Source of the DNA: UBA6522 sp963664945
GTDB taxonomy: Bacteria > Pseudomonadota > Gammaproteobacteria > Steroidobacterales > Rariloculaceae
Direction of reading: 5' to 3'
DNA length: 64,000 nt
Assembly (NCBI GenBank): GCA_963664945.1
Contig: OY761822.1
Span: 4,588,001-4,652,000, forward strand
Shown here: positions 52,005 through 61,689 of the stretch, piece after piece
Position numbering within the stretch: position 1 is the first letter of the stretch
Layout of the letters: each line of letters begins with the position of its first letter
The notes under the pieces: model-generated
What the model was told of the DNA's origin: nothing
What the model saw: the letters and a program-made list of their open reading frames with translations, nothing else
Databases searched by the model: none
Made by a program: the position numbers and the translations under genes

Positions 52005-53519
52005 CTAGGAAATCGGCTGACCGATCGTTCGCTCAATATATTGTTTATGGGTCGGCATTTGCCTTGTGAGTTTCGATATGGCGTGTCGCAATTGTGCCAT
52101 TGTCTGCGCCAATTTCCGAACATCTACTTCGTCAGCAACTTGATTGTATACCTCCGGGCCCAGACCCTGCCCCTCCATTACCGCCAGCCAGCTATCGAGC
52201 TTGAACAGATCGTATTCGTACGGGACGTAGTGACCTGCCCTGGTCATCAGGGTCATGCGGTGTTGCAGGATTTCGGGAAGCTCCAGGTTCCTGACGTAGC
52301 GCCAGAATTCCGTATCGTCTCGCCGGGTCGCGACGTAATGCATCAGGATAAAATCTCGAATACGATCGTAAGTCAGGCCCATCACGCGGTTGTATTCAAG
52401 CGCATTGGCCGGATTGAATGACCGATCGGGCATAAGCGCGACGAATCGAACGAGCCCCTCTTGTATAAGGTGTATCGAGGTCGATTCGAGCGGCTCCAGA
52501 AAACCGGACGACAAGCCCAGCGCGAGGCAGTTCTTTTGCCAAAAGGCTGCACGGCGGCCAGTCTGGAAAGACAAGAGGCGAGGTTCGGTAATCGGCCTGC
52601 CGTCAACATTCTTCATTAACAGGTCTGTTGCAGCGGAATGGTCGGTAAATTTGCTGGAAAACACGTGTCCGTTTCCGACACGGTCTTGCAAAGGGATCCG
52701 CCACGTCCAACCCGCCTCCCGGGCCGTCGCAACCGTGTATGGCCTGGGAGGCTCAACGACCCCCGTCTGGACCGCCACGGCGCTGTCCATCGGAAGCAGA
52801 TCCGACCAATCCGTAAACGGCACACCCAACGCCTTTTCAATGAGCAGTCCGCGAAACCCGGTGCAGTCGATAAAGAAATCGCCTTCGATGGATTGACCAT
52901 CGTCAAGCTCGACACTTGCAATATTGCCCGTTTCGGAATCGAGGGTCGCCTTGACCACCTTGCCCTCGATTCGCCGGGCCGCAAGTGCCTCGGCGTAACG
53001 CCGCAAATAAGCGCCGAACAGAGTCGCATCAAGATGAAAGGCGTAGGAAATCCGGGAGGCCAATGATGACTGATCCTTGACCGGACGAATAAACTTGTTT
53101 GCGCGTGCCGCTACGATGTTCAGGGAATAGGTGTCGAGCGGATGGGTATCGCCGCCACTGCGCATACGGGACCAGAAATGATGGAACGCCAGTTGCCCCA
53201 TCGGCACGCCGTATTCGCCGAACGGGTGAATGTAGCGTTCGCCGATTTGTCCCCAATCGACGAACTCGATACCCAGCTTATAGGTCGCTCTTGTCTCTCT
53301 CAGGAATTGGGCCTCGTCGACCCCGAGCATGTCGATGAAATTCTGGATATACGGAATCGTCGCTTCCCCGACCCCGATCGTTTCGATCACCTCGGACTCA
53401 ATCAGTGTGACACTTGTCCCCGACCGCCCAAGATACCTGGACAAGAGCGCGGCAGACATCCATCCAGCCGTTCCGCCCCCCACCACAACAATTTTTCTGA
53501 GACGCGATCTTTCGCCCAT
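52005..53519 (-). CDS. Tryptophan-halogenase-like FAD-dependent monooxygenase
   Basis: A 504-residue flavoprotein. GGGTAGWMSA is the FAD-binding GxGxxG region and GWTWRIPL the halogenase WxWxIP-type motif; VIETIGVGEATIPY and GFLEPLESTSIHLIQ are standard for the family. Such genes are frequent beside TonB-dependent receptors of carbohydrate loci, with no proven halogenation there. It is the first gene of the minus-strand run and is divergent from the sulfotransferase gene. Real substrate unknown. Confidence 0.88.
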   Translation of the reverse strand: MGERSRLRKIVVVGGGTAGWMSAALLSRYLGRSGTSVTLIESEVIETIGVGEATIPYIQNFIDMLGVDEAQFLRETRATYKLGIEFVDWGQIGERYIHPFGEYGVPMGQLAFHHFWSRMRSGGDTHPLDTYSLNIVAARANKFIRPVKDQSSLASRISYAFHLDATLFGAYLRRYAEALAARRIEGKVVKATLDSETGNIASVELDDGQSIEGDFFIDCTGFRGLLIEKALGVPFTDWSDLLPMDSAVAVQTGVVEPPRPYTVATAREAGWTWRIPLQDRVGNGHVFSSKFTDHSAATDLLMKNVDGRPITEPRLLSFQTGRRAAFWQKNCLALGLSSGFLEPLESTSIHLIQEGLVRFVALMPDRSFNPANALEYNRVMGLTYDRIRDFILMHYVATRRDDTEFWRYVRNLELPEILQHRMTLMTRAGHYVPYEYDLFKLDSWLAVMEGQGLGPEVYNQVADEVDVRKLAQTMAQLRHAISKLTRQMPTHKQYIERTIGQPIS

Positions 53520-53605
53520 TTTTCAAACCCTGTCCAGACCAATGTGTTTCTTTGCGTCCAAAATTGGAATAGAGTATTTCGCTTCACAGAGAGTGCGAGG
53601 GAACC

Positions 53606-54397
53606 ATGCCCGAAGTATCCGTTGCTCCGGACACGATAAACGAAGAAAACGCGAAGTTTGCTCAGAATAATTTGTCAAGGTCAGTATTCCTGAACAGCCT
53701 ACCCAAGAGCGGCTCTCACCTGCTTCGCAACATTCTGCGAATGTTCGTACCCGTCGGCCAGGTTTACGGACCGCAATTCGTCCAGTTCCCGAATCTGAAG
53801 CAGCATCTGGGCGCATTCGATCCGAATCGAAGCTATCTGATATCGGGCCATTTGCTCTATTCGGACCATACCGCCATGTTGGCAAACAGGACGAACAAGG
53901 TTCTCCTCGTACGCGACCCTTACAGTTGGGTTCTCGCCCAGGCCCGCTTCTTCGTGTCGGATATAGTCTCCAGCAATTTCGAGCATATCAAGACCGGCGC
54001 GCTATCGGTTGATGACTTGATCGGGCTCATGATCTTCGGAATGTACAAAAAGTCGCCACCGATGCGGCAGCAGTACGAATTGTATTCGGTCGGATGGCTT
54101 TCAGCCGACGCGTACATGGTGCGATTCGAAGACCTCGTAGCCAACGTCAACTCGATCGACACGGACGCTGCCCGATCCTATTTTGCAGGGCTGTTCCACA
54201 AATGCGGCATTGCCCCCCCTGATGACTGGAAACAACGCGTCTTGATCGGTGCCGACCGCAAACAAAGCGCGACCGCTCGGGAGAACATCAATACCGGCAA
54301 ACCACTGTTTGAATTTCCCCGGGAACTGTCGGACAAACACAAGCAAATGGTCGATTTCGCCGCACCCGGCCTGCGAGAGTTGCTCGGATACGAGTGA
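53606..54397 (+). CDS. Sulfotransferase family protein
   Basis: A 263-residue cytoplasmic protein. NSLPKSGSHLLRNIL is the PAPS 5'-phosphosulfate loop and VLLVRDPYSWVLAQARFF the 3'-phosphate-binding RDP block; LSADAYMVRFEDLVAN and FEFPRELSDKHKQ fit the C-terminal part. It would transfer sulfate from PAPS to an unknown acceptor. GAGGGAA precedes the ATG. Only 86 bases separate it from the divergent halogenase-like gene; it converges on the TonB receptor gene. Confidence 0.8.
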   Translation: MPEVSVAPDTINEENAKFAQNNLSRSVFLNSLPKSGSHLLRNILRMFVPVGQVYGPQFVQFPNLKQHLGAFDPNRSYLISGHLLYSDHTAMLANRTNKVLLVRDPYSWVLAQARFFVSDIVSSNFEHIKTGALSVDDLIGLMIFGMYKKSPPMRQQYELYSVGWLSADAYMVRFEDLVANVNSIDTDAARSYFAGLFHKCGIAPPDDWKQRVLIGADRKQSATARENINTGKPLFEFPRELSDKHKQMVDFAAPGLRELLGYE

Positions 54398-54494
54398 GAT
54401 CGGGCGGGAGGCCGGGTCACCTCAACCGTCCTCCCACATCACCGTACATACACATGCAGGCGCTGCGCGCCACGCCTGGCGCACCAACGAGAAA

Positions 54495-54517
54495 GCCCCG
54501 ACGAATTCCGTCGGGGC
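54495..54517. terminator. Bidirectional intrinsic terminator
   Basis: A GC-rich perfect nine-base stem GCCCCGACG / CGTCGGGGC with a five-base loop, flanked by CTTGTCTCTTT on the right and by GAGAAA (TTTCTC on the other strand) on the left. It lies between the convergent sulfotransferase and TonB receptor genes. Confidence 0.8.
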
Positions 54518-54595
54518 CTTGTCTCTTTCCTGGGCGATCACCCATCGATGGGCGCCCTGGCTGGCGGGGGATTTGAATCGTGGATTCGCGAATCC

Positions 54596-57500
54596 TCAGA
54601 AATTCACTCGAACGGCAAGCCGGTAGAATCGACCGACGTTGTATTCGTGCACCGTTCTGCCCTGGTAAGCATCACCGGTCAGCGGATTGCCTTCGTCGAA
54701 TGGCACGTTATCGCGGGCGGGTCCGCCCCCAGTCGGGGACTCGGGCAGGGGGATGGATCGGCTCGTGAAGTACGTTCTGTAGGACTCATCCAGCAGGTTG
54801 GTCGCATCGACAGTGATTTGAATATTGTCGTTGACCTGGTAAGCCGCCGAAAAGTCCAGCGTTTCGCGACCATCCTGCCACAAGGCGCCGCGCCCGAAAC
54901 TTCGCTGCAACAGTACGTCCGTCGCTCCACCGTAGGTCAACCGTAGCTGATGACCACCTTGTTGCCAATACGTCGTGACGTTGTAGGAATGCTCCGGCGT
55001 GCGGTCGATCTGAAACCTCGGAAGTTCAAGCCCTGCGACGAGGTCTGACACATCCTGTGCAAATGAGCTGTCCTGATAGGTGTAGTTGGCTGACAAGCCC
55101 AAACCGCCCAGGTAGCCCGGCAGGAAGGTGTAGTTCTGCGCATATTGCAGCTCGACACCGTTGATCTCGGCGCCGGCGGCGTTGCGCGGCTGGGTCGCCC
55201 GGAATTGCGCACAGAGAAACTCCGGGTCGTCGGAGAACAGCATGTTCTCGACATACGACGGGTTATAACCGTACTGCCACTCACCCAGTATTTCGGCGTA
55301 GCAGTTGTCGATCGTAATGGTGTTCGCGTCCAGCAGGAGACCTTCAAACGCAACCTCTTCGCCGTTTTGCACCTCCGTTTTTACATCGCGCAGGTAGACC
55401 CGCTGAGTTTCGTTTTCGATGAGGTCTTCGATGTCCTTGCGGAACAAGCCGACCGAAACCAGTGCATCCTCGGCGAAATACCACTCGAACGAAAAGTCCA
55501 GGTTGACCGACGTCAGCGGGTCGAGCTCGGTATTGAACAAGCCGATTTGGTTCACACGCGTGGCCGGGTTGCCCCAACCGGCCTCACCAATACTGAACCC
55601 GGGCCGGAGGGCATCGATCGGCGGCCGTGTCATCGTCTGGGACGCCGCAAACCGGACGATCATTTCGTCGTTAAGCAGATAGTTGAGGTTCACGCTGGGC
55701 AGGAGCACATCGTAATTGTGGGATCCCGCCGTGGCGAAGGCGCGAATCGTGTTGTTGCTCCCTGGCGCCAGATTCCTTCCTTCCGGATCCGTCGTTACAT
55801 AGCCACCGGAAAAGATGTCGTTGTTGGTCCAGAAGACATTGTTGTAGCGGCGCAGGAGCTGGTGGAACCCGCCCTGTGCCTGCAGGTTGGCAACGTCCAG
55901 CAGCCACGGCTCGTGACAAGGCAGCGAATTCGGCAGGGGCGTATCGTCATTGAATGTAGCCGTGCCGTTTGTATCGATACCCAGGCCGTCTACACGTGCG
56001 TAACGAGCCGCATCGCCGTACGCCACTTCTCCGTTCGGATCGAACGGGATTGCCGGGCAGGCAGGCTGCGACGCATTCATGAGACTTCTCAGGTTTCTGA
56101 GATCGTAGATTCGCTGGTTGCGTCCAAAGGACTCGTTAAACGCGCGAATTCCTGCCGCTCCCGCTGATGACACTTCGGTTTCGACCCACCGCAGACCTGC
56201 ATTGCCGGTCAGTCTGTCATCCATGAACGAAAAGTTGGCCTTCAGATACAATGCCAGGTTTTCGAACGTCGCAGAACGGGTCTCGGTGTCGTCAATACTG
56301 ATGACGATGTCTTCGTCCGCCGCGATAAGATCGAAAATCGCAACGGGGTCGACAGAGGTAAAGCCGTCGGCAATGTTGTTGTTGCCCAGCCCGATACCGC
56401 TCAGGAACCCATTCGGCTCAATACGCTGCGAGAAGGGCAGGACAGGGGTTTGGTCGATCGCAGTCCCGACGAGAACGGGTTGTCCGGTCAGCGGATTGAC
56501 GACTGTCGCGGCGGAGTCCCTATTGACGACGCTGCCGCTCTGGTTGTCGACGAATTTCTCACGGCTGGTGTATTTCGCGCCGAACTCGAAGGACGTTACG
56601 CCGAACCGCTCGAACTCGAGATCGCCATTGAGGAAAAAGACCTCGTTCGTATCCTCCACGGCGGTCAGCGTCTGGTTAACGATTCCGACGGAATGCGCGA
56701 GAATGTCGTCGGGATTGTTGCCGGTAAACGAGATGTTGTCATCGCCTCGCACTATGATCGGTTGTCCAGCCGTTCCTGTAATGCCACTGGCTGCCAAACG
56801 CGCGACGTCTTCGGCGGAAGGAGGACCAATGATGGAGCCCAGGCTGACCGGCGATTGGCCCGTGACGGGCACACACACGCCTGAAAGGCAATCAAAGCCG
56901 GCGGGTTCCAACTGCTCCGGCGGAACCAGATAACGGAGGACGGCGCCGTTCTCGCGAGCCGACTGCAGATTCACATACACCCGCTGATCCGGAATCTGTT
57001 CCGACTTCTGGTAACTGCCTCCGAAATTCAGGACCATCCTGTCGAACAGATCCTGCTCGAATTCCAGTGAACCGGTAAAGTTTTCGTTCTCGTAGATGTC
57101 GGACGACGTATTGACGTCGCTGGTAGAGAAACGCCGCAGAGTCTTCACCCAGGTTCGCGTACCTGGATCCAGTATCATCCAGTCTGAAGGATCCTGGAAG
57201 GGTGTGGGCATACCATTGGCAAAGTCGACTCCGCCCGTATAGGGAAAGCCTACTGTATTGAAATTTGGATCGCGGGCCTGGTCATTGTTCCGCACGGTGA
57301 TCTCGTGCATCGTGTTTTCGATCTGTTGACGCCCGACGTTCAGATTGGCCGTAATGCTGGTCGCGTCAAGGGCCTGCCACTGGGCGGCAAGATCGACAGC
57401 CTGCCGGTCACGCTGCCCCTCGCGGACTCCGTAAGCTGTCTGAAGGGCCGCGATTCCCCAAAGCACAGGCTCTGAGTAACCGTCCGCCTGGTATACATTG

Positions 57501-58267
57501 CCATCCAGATCCTGAGCGTTATAGGATCGGGCGGGTTCGAAGTTGCGGCCCGCCGTGAAATCCTGGCGCTGCGGATTCTTCTCGTCAACGGCCGAAAGAA
57601 GGACGCCGAAGCGGTCGTCCAGGAACTTTTGCGAGACCGTTGCGGAGATCTTGTAGTCTTCAGGGAGCGGGCTGTCGAAGTCCTTGGCGGTGCTGTTCTG
57701 CTCATTCGAGCGCCCCTGCACGGTGAGCGAGCGGATATCATCGGTGATATCCAGCGGTCTCCGCGTAACGAGATTGACCAGTCCGCCCAGAGAACCTTCT
57801 TCGTCATCTGCGGAGGGCGTCTTGATGACTTCGATCTTCGCCAGAATATCGGACGAAAAACTGGACAGGTTGACCGCTTGCGAAAACTCGGTGGTACCCA
57901 GGGTCGTTCCGTTCAAGGTGACGACAGTCTGGTCCGGGCTGGCGCCGCGAATCGACACGAATGCGCCCTCGCCCGCCTGCTCCGTGATACTGACGCCGGA
58001 GATACGATTCAGGGCTTCCGCGATATTCTGATCGGTCGACTTGCCAATGTCTTCGGCGTTAATCGTATCGACAATCCGATCAGCGTTGCGCTTGTCCGAG
58101 ATGGACGTCGCGAGACTGTACCGGATACCCGTGACCACAATCTCCTCGAGTACCCCTTCATCCGTAGCGGCCTCCGCTTCCTGCGCCTGGCCGGTCGACG
58201 CAGCGAACGCTCCGATCGTGACCGCAGAAGCTGCGGACAGAAGCTTGCTCTTCGATATGCGTGACAT
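54596..58267 (-). CDS. TonB-dependent receptor, Xanthomonas/Caulobacter type
   Basis: A 1223-residue outer-membrane receptor. Signal peptide (LLSAASAVTIGAFAASTGQA), then the box EEIVVTGIR, plug domain with GKSTDQNIAEALNRISGVSI, GEGAFVSIRG and VVTLNGTTLG, then the long beta-barrel ending FYRLAVRVNF with the C-terminal phenylalanine for barrel assembly. Its size matches receptors for large oligosaccharides; here probably agar fragments. GGGAGG lies upstream of the ATG. A strong promoter with overlapping operator lies 130 bases upstream. Confidence 0.95.
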   Translation of the reverse strand: MSRISKSKLLSAASAVTIGAFAASTGQAQEAEAATDEGVLEEIVVTGIRYSLATSISDKRNADRIVDTINAEDIGKSTDQNIAEALNRISGVSITEQAGEGAFVSIRGASPDQTVVTLNGTTLGTTEFSQAVNLSSFSSDILAKIEVIKTPSADDEEGSLGGLVNLVTRRPLDITDDIRSLTVQGRSNEQNSTAKDFDSPLPEDYKISATVSQKFLDDRFGVLLSAVDEKNPQRQDFTAGRNFEPARSYNAQDLDGNVYQADGYSEPVLWGIAALQTAYGVREGQRDRQAVDLAAQWQALDATSITANLNVGRQQIENTMHEITVRNNDQARDPNFNTVGFPYTGGVDFANGMPTPFQDPSDWMILDPGTRTWVKTLRRFSTSDVNTSSDIYENENFTGSLEFEQDLFDRMVLNFGGSYQKSEQIPDQRVYVNLQSARENGAVLRYLVPPEQLEPAGFDCLSGVCVPVTGQSPVSLGSIIGPPSAEDVARLAASGITGTAGQPIIVRGDDNISFTGNNPDDILAHSVGIVNQTLTAVEDTNEVFFLNGDLEFERFGVTSFEFGAKYTSREKFVDNQSGSVVNRDSAATVVNPLTGQPVLVGTAIDQTPVLPFSQRIEPNGFLSGIGLGNNNIADGFTSVDPVAIFDLIAADEDIVISIDDTETRSATFENLALYLKANFSFMDDRLTGNAGLRWVETEVSSAGAAGIRAFNESFGRNQRIYDLRNLRSLMNASQPACPAIPFDPNGEVAYGDAARYARVDGLGIDTNGTATFNDDTPLPNSLPCHEPWLLDVANLQAQGGFHQLLRRYNNVFWTNNDIFSGGYVTTDPEGRNLAPGSNNTIRAFATAGSHNYDVLLPSVNLNYLLNDEMIVRFAASQTMTRPPIDALRPGFSIGEAGWGNPATRVNQIGLFNTELDPLTSVNLDFSFEWYFAEDALVSVGLFRKDIEDLIENETQRVYLRDVKTEVQNGEEVAFEGLLLDANTITIDNCYAEILGEWQYGYNPSYVENMLFSDDPEFLCAQFRATQPRNAAGAEINGVELQYAQNYTFLPGYLGGLGLSANYTYQDSSFAQDVSDLVAGLELPRFQIDRTPEHSYNVTTYWQQGGHQLRLTYGGATDVLLQRSFGRGALWQDGRETLDFSAAYQVNDNIQITVDATNLLDESYRTYFTSRSIPLPESPTGGGPARDNVPFDEGNPLTGDAYQGRTVHEYNVGRFYRLAVRVNF

Positions 58268-58401
58268 TGGTGGATTCCTCCCACGAGTATATTCATTCAA
58301 ACTGAATCTGGTCGGTTTATTCAGGCAATTCAACCATTTATTGTCGGATCGCCCTGAGGTCTGCCGGAAGCGTGCGCTGTTCCCCGATACACGTTTCCGC
58401 A

Positions 58402-58434
58402 GAATAGTTTAGGTCTTTCAGATTGTCAACAATT
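58402..58434 (-). promoter_or_regulatory. Promoter of the TonB receptor with overlapping operator
   Basis: On the minus strand a consensus TTGACA (58425-58430) and TATTCT (58402-58407) are separated by exactly 17 bases. The palindrome ATTGTCAACAAT (58423-58434) covers the -35 box, so binding would block RNA polymerase. The 274-base gap between receptor and GntR genes holds nothing else I can recognise. Confidence 0.82.
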
Positions 58435-58541
58435 TACTGATTTCAATCCACAATGGCTCCGCAAGGCGTGCGATTCGGGCCACAGCCAAATTTGCCACAA
58501 CCTGAAATTCATGGCGATCAACTCATCCGGGGCGAATTCTC

Positions 58542-59150
58542 CTAGCGGATATTTGCTCTGAGCGCGGCGGTGGCAGAGGTCACATCGTTGTTGCGTAGAG
58601 CGTCGATAATTGCCTGGTGCTCGGCGACACCGTCTTTCGGAGTGTCGATGCGCTTGTAGTTCATGCGCATGCGAAAGACGACCGGGTACCAGAGGTTGAC
58701 CAGATCCTGCCCCCCTGCCTTGTCGACGAGGAACTTGTGAAATTCGATGTCCGCTCTTGTCACTTCCGTGAAGTCGCCCACCTCAAAGGCTTTCTTGAAT
58801 CGGCCGAGCAAGAAATCGAGCGCCTCGAAGTCCTCGTCCGCCAGTTGGCCTTTCAGTTGCCTGACCGCGTAGGTCTCGATGCGCCGACGAATGTCGACCA
58901 TGAGATTCTGCAGCGAAGGCGAAAGCATCTCATTGACCGATGCGCCGACATTGCTCTTGGTGACGAGCAAACCTTCCTTCGTCAACTGCAGGATCACGTC
59001 GCGAATCGGGCCGCGGGAAACACCGAAGCGTGTGGCAAGTCCCTGCTCGTTAAGCTTGTTCCCGGGCGCAAGTTCGCCGGAGATGATGTCCGAGCGTAGC
59101 TGGTCGGCGATCTGGTCCCTGACCGGGATTACCTTCTCACTCCGACGCAT
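58542..59150 (-). CDS. GntR-family regulator (FCD type), likely regulator of the agar genes
   Basis: A 202-residue protein: winged helix (IADQLRSDIISGELAPGNKL, LATRFGVSRGPIRDVILQL, KEGLLV, residues about 10-70) and FCD domain (ADIEFHKFLV ... AEHQAIIDALRNND). It lies between the TonB receptor promoter and a GH50 agarase, both of which carry the ATTGTnnACAAT palindrome, a shape normal for FCD-type GntR operators, so it probably binds these sites and is released by a sugar-acid inducer. AGGGGAAG lies upstream of the ATG. The last residues (RANIR) suggest a slightly short C-terminus. Confidence 0.9.
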   Translation of the reverse strand: MRRSEKVIPVRDQIADQLRSDIISGELAPGNKLNEQGLATRFGVSRGPIRDVILQLTKEGLLVTKSNVGASVNEMLSPSLQNLMVDIRRRIETYAVRQLKGQLADEDFEALDFLLGRFKKAFEVGDFTEVTRADIEFHKFLVDKAGGQDLVNLWYPVVFRMRMNYKRIDTPKDGVAEHQAIIDALRNNDVTSATAALRANIR

Positions 59151-59197
59151 TGATCACTCTTCCCCTGACGCTGGTATACTCGCTACAGCCTAGTCTA

Positions 59198-59209
59198 ATT
59201 GTAGACAAT
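59198..59209. promoter_or_regulatory. Operator ATTGTAGACAAT between the GntR and GH50 genes
   Basis: Arms ATTGT and ACAAT of the operator are intact, centre AG instead of AA/CA. It lies 47 bases from the regulator start and 50 from the divergent GH50 start and could give autoregulation as well as agarase control. No convincing -35/-10 pair was found here. Confidence 0.68.
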
Positions 59210-59259
59210 GCACAATATGCGCAAAATGCGCCATCGAAATTCTAACGAGGAACTTCGAC

Positions 59260-61623
59260 ATGCCCCACCCCCACCGCATTATTGAATTGATTGGCGCGCT
59301 TGGCGTGGCATCTTCCATCGGCGCCGCCGGTGGTTGCGATACCGGTAATCCGAATCAGGAATTGGCAGCGGCGGATAGTAGGGAGATTGCCGTTCTCTAC
59401 GACTTTGAGGCCGGCGCAACCCCCGGCGATGTCCGGCTTGTCAATGCCTCGGCCGAGCTCACCAGCGCCGATACAACCGATGGCAACCAGGCTCTTGTCG
59501 TCAGAATGCGATCACAGGCGAATCGGTTTGCGGGATTCGCTCTTCAACCTGAGACACCATGGGACTGGAGCCGGTACGAAGATTTCAGCCTGGCACTGGA
59601 TATTGCCAACCGTGGCGAGGTCTCCACGCAGATCAAGCTCGATGTCTCTGATATCGATGGGAGTACGACAACACGCAGTGTTGCCATTCCGGTCGGCGGC
59701 GCCAGGACCTACTACTCGAAATTGCATGGCCATGACCTGGGTAGTCCGGACGGCGACCCCAACGTCGGATTGAATTTCCAGTCTGGCCTTCGTTCGAACC
59801 CACCAACCTGGGACAGCGACGACATTCAGTTCGTCTCGATGTGGGGCGCGAAACACCTCAACCTGAGTGGCATCACTCGCATCAGCCTCACAGTGGACAG
59901 TGCACTACACGACAAGGAGGTGACGCTGGACAATGTGCGCCTGATCGCGAACCCGCCAATGAACGAGGCTTTCCTGGAATCCATAGTCGACAAGTATGGG
60001 CAGAATGCGAAGGTGGAGTTTGCGGGCAAGATCCACTCCGACGAAGAGTTGATCGCCCAACGAGACGCGGAGATCGAATCGCTTGCTGGCGGTGCGCCCA
60101 TGCCCGACCGCTCTCGGTTCGGCGGCTGGCAAGACGGGCCTCGACTCGAAGGGACCGGATTTTTCCGCACCGAAAAAGTAGACGGCAAATGGGCACTGGT
60201 CGACCCGGAGGGCTACCTCTACTTCGCAACGGGTCTCGACATCATACGCCTGGCAAACTCCACGACGATGACGGGCTACGATTTCGACGAAGACCGGGTC
60301 GCGCAACGCGCTGCCGACGATACGACGCCCGAGGATTCCATGGGGTTGAACCCGGTATCGGCCGAAGCCATTCCTTCCAGACACCTGGTCTCTGAAATGC
60401 GTGCGAACTTGTTCGAATGGTTGCCGGAATACGACGACGAGCTCGGCAACCACTACGGTTATCGCCGCGAAGCGCATTCGGGCCCGCTTGATAAAGGCGA
60501 GACATACAGCTTCTACAGCGCCAATCTCGAAAGAAAATACGGTGAGGACGCGCCCTACTCTTACCTCGACGCGTGGGAGGAAGTGACCGTCGATCGCATG
60601 CTCAACTGGGGATTCACCTCGTTGGGCAACTGGACCGACCCGCGTTACTACGACCAGCAGCAAATTCCGTTCTTCGCGAACGGCTGGATTATCGGCGACT
60701 TCAAGACGGTATCGAGCGGCAACGATTTCTGGGCGCCACTGCCGGATGTCTTTGACCCGCTTTTTGAAGAACGCGCTCTGATTACCGCGAACCAGGTTGC
60801 CGTTGAAGTTCAGGGCAGCCCGTGGGCGGTCGGCGTATTCATCGACAATGAAAAGAGTTTTGGCCGCACGGAAACCCGGGAGGCTCAACTCGGCATCGTG
60901 CTTCATACCTTGCGCCGCAACGGCATCGACGTGCCAACCAAGCGCCAGTTCACCAGCATGATGCGTGACAAATACGACACCATTGAAGCGCTCAACGATT
61001 CCTGGGGCACGTCGATCGCCAGTTGGGATGAATTCGACGCCGGTATCAATTCTGACCTGCGATCCGCTGCCCAGGAACAAGACTACTCTGCGATGCTCTT
61101 CGCCTATGCCGACAAGTACTTCTCCGTGGTACGCAATGCTGTCAAGACCCATATGCCGAACCATCTGTATCTGGGTGCCCGATTCGCTGATTGGGGCATG
61201 CCGCCGGAAGTCGTACGCGCGGCCGCGCAACACGCCGACGTCGTCAGCTACAATCTTTACAAGGAAGGAGTGCACCCCGAGACCTGGGGCCTCCTGACTG
61301 AACTCGACATGCCGTCAATCATAGGCGAGTTCCATTTTGGCGCCAGCGACTCCGGGCTCTTTCACCCGGGATTGCTGCATGCGGCCGATCAGGAAGATCG
61401 AGCCCGCCTGTACAGGGAGTACATGCAAACGGTCATCGACAACCCGCATTTCGTGGGGGCCCATTGGTTCCAGTACATTGACTCGCCGATCACAGGCCGC
61501 GCACTCGATGGCGAAAACTACAACGTCGGATTCGTCAGTGTCGCAGACGTGCCCTATGCGCCGATGGTCGAAGCGGCAATGGAACTGCACGGCGAGATGT
61601 ACTCAAGACGTTACGGCAATTGA
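59260..61623 (+). CDS. GH50 beta-agarase, lipoprotein, second copy
   Basis: A 787-residue paralogue of the protein at 30456. The N-terminus has a lipobox-like GAAGGC; residues about 45-235 are the carbohydrate-binding-like domain (VLYDFEAGATPGDV onward). The GH50 barrel follows with FGGWQDGPRLEGTGFFRTE, the acid in IDNEKSFG (about 528) and nucleophile in IIGEFHFG (about 688). The C-terminal 80 residues (AHWFQYIDSPITGRALDGEN) are nearly the same as in the other copy. Likely an exo-agarase of slightly different specificity. Confidence 0.9.
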   Translation: MPHPHRIIELIGALGVASSIGAAGGCDTGNPNQELAAADSREIAVLYDFEAGATPGDVRLVNASAELTSADTTDGNQALVVRMRSQANRFAGFALQPETPWDWSRYEDFSLALDIANRGEVSTQIKLDVSDIDGSTTTRSVAIPVGGARTYYSKLHGHDLGSPDGDPNVGLNFQSGLRSNPPTWDSDDIQFVSMWGAKHLNLSGITRISLTVDSALHDKEVTLDNVRLIANPPMNEAFLESIVDKYGQNAKVEFAGKIHSDEELIAQRDAEIESLAGGAPMPDRSRFGGWQDGPRLEGTGFFRTEKVDGKWALVDPEGYLYFATGLDIIRLANSTTMTGYDFDEDRVAQRAADDTTPEDSMGLNPVSAEAIPSRHLVSEMRANLFEWLPEYDDELGNHYGYRREAHSGPLDKGETYSFYSANLERKYGEDAPYSYLDAWEEVTVDRMLNWGFTSLGNWTDPRYYDQQQIPFFANGWIIGDFKTVSSGNDFWAPLPDVFDPLFEERALITANQVAVEVQGSPWAVGVFIDNEKSFGRTETREAQLGIVLHTLRRNGIDVPTKRQFTSMMRDKYDTIEALNDSWGTSIASWDEFDAGINSDLRSAAQEQDYSAMLFAYADKYFSVVRNAVKTHMPNHLYLGARFADWGMPPEVVRAAAQHADVVSYNLYKEGVHPETWGLLTELDMPSIIGEFHFGASDSGLFHPGLLHAADQEDRARLYREYMQTVIDNPHFVGAHWFQYIDSPITGRALDGENYNVGFVSVADVPYAPMVEAAMELHGEMYSRRYGN

Positions 61624-61689
61624 TACGATTCCCGCTCGTATCGACGACGCTTGCACGTGCAGAGCGGCTTGATGCCTCGGATAGTTGCT

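Noticed and set aside
54540..54600. A tRNA-like stretch (GGATTTGAATC)
   Set aside because: No acceptor stem or anticodon arm can be folded around it.
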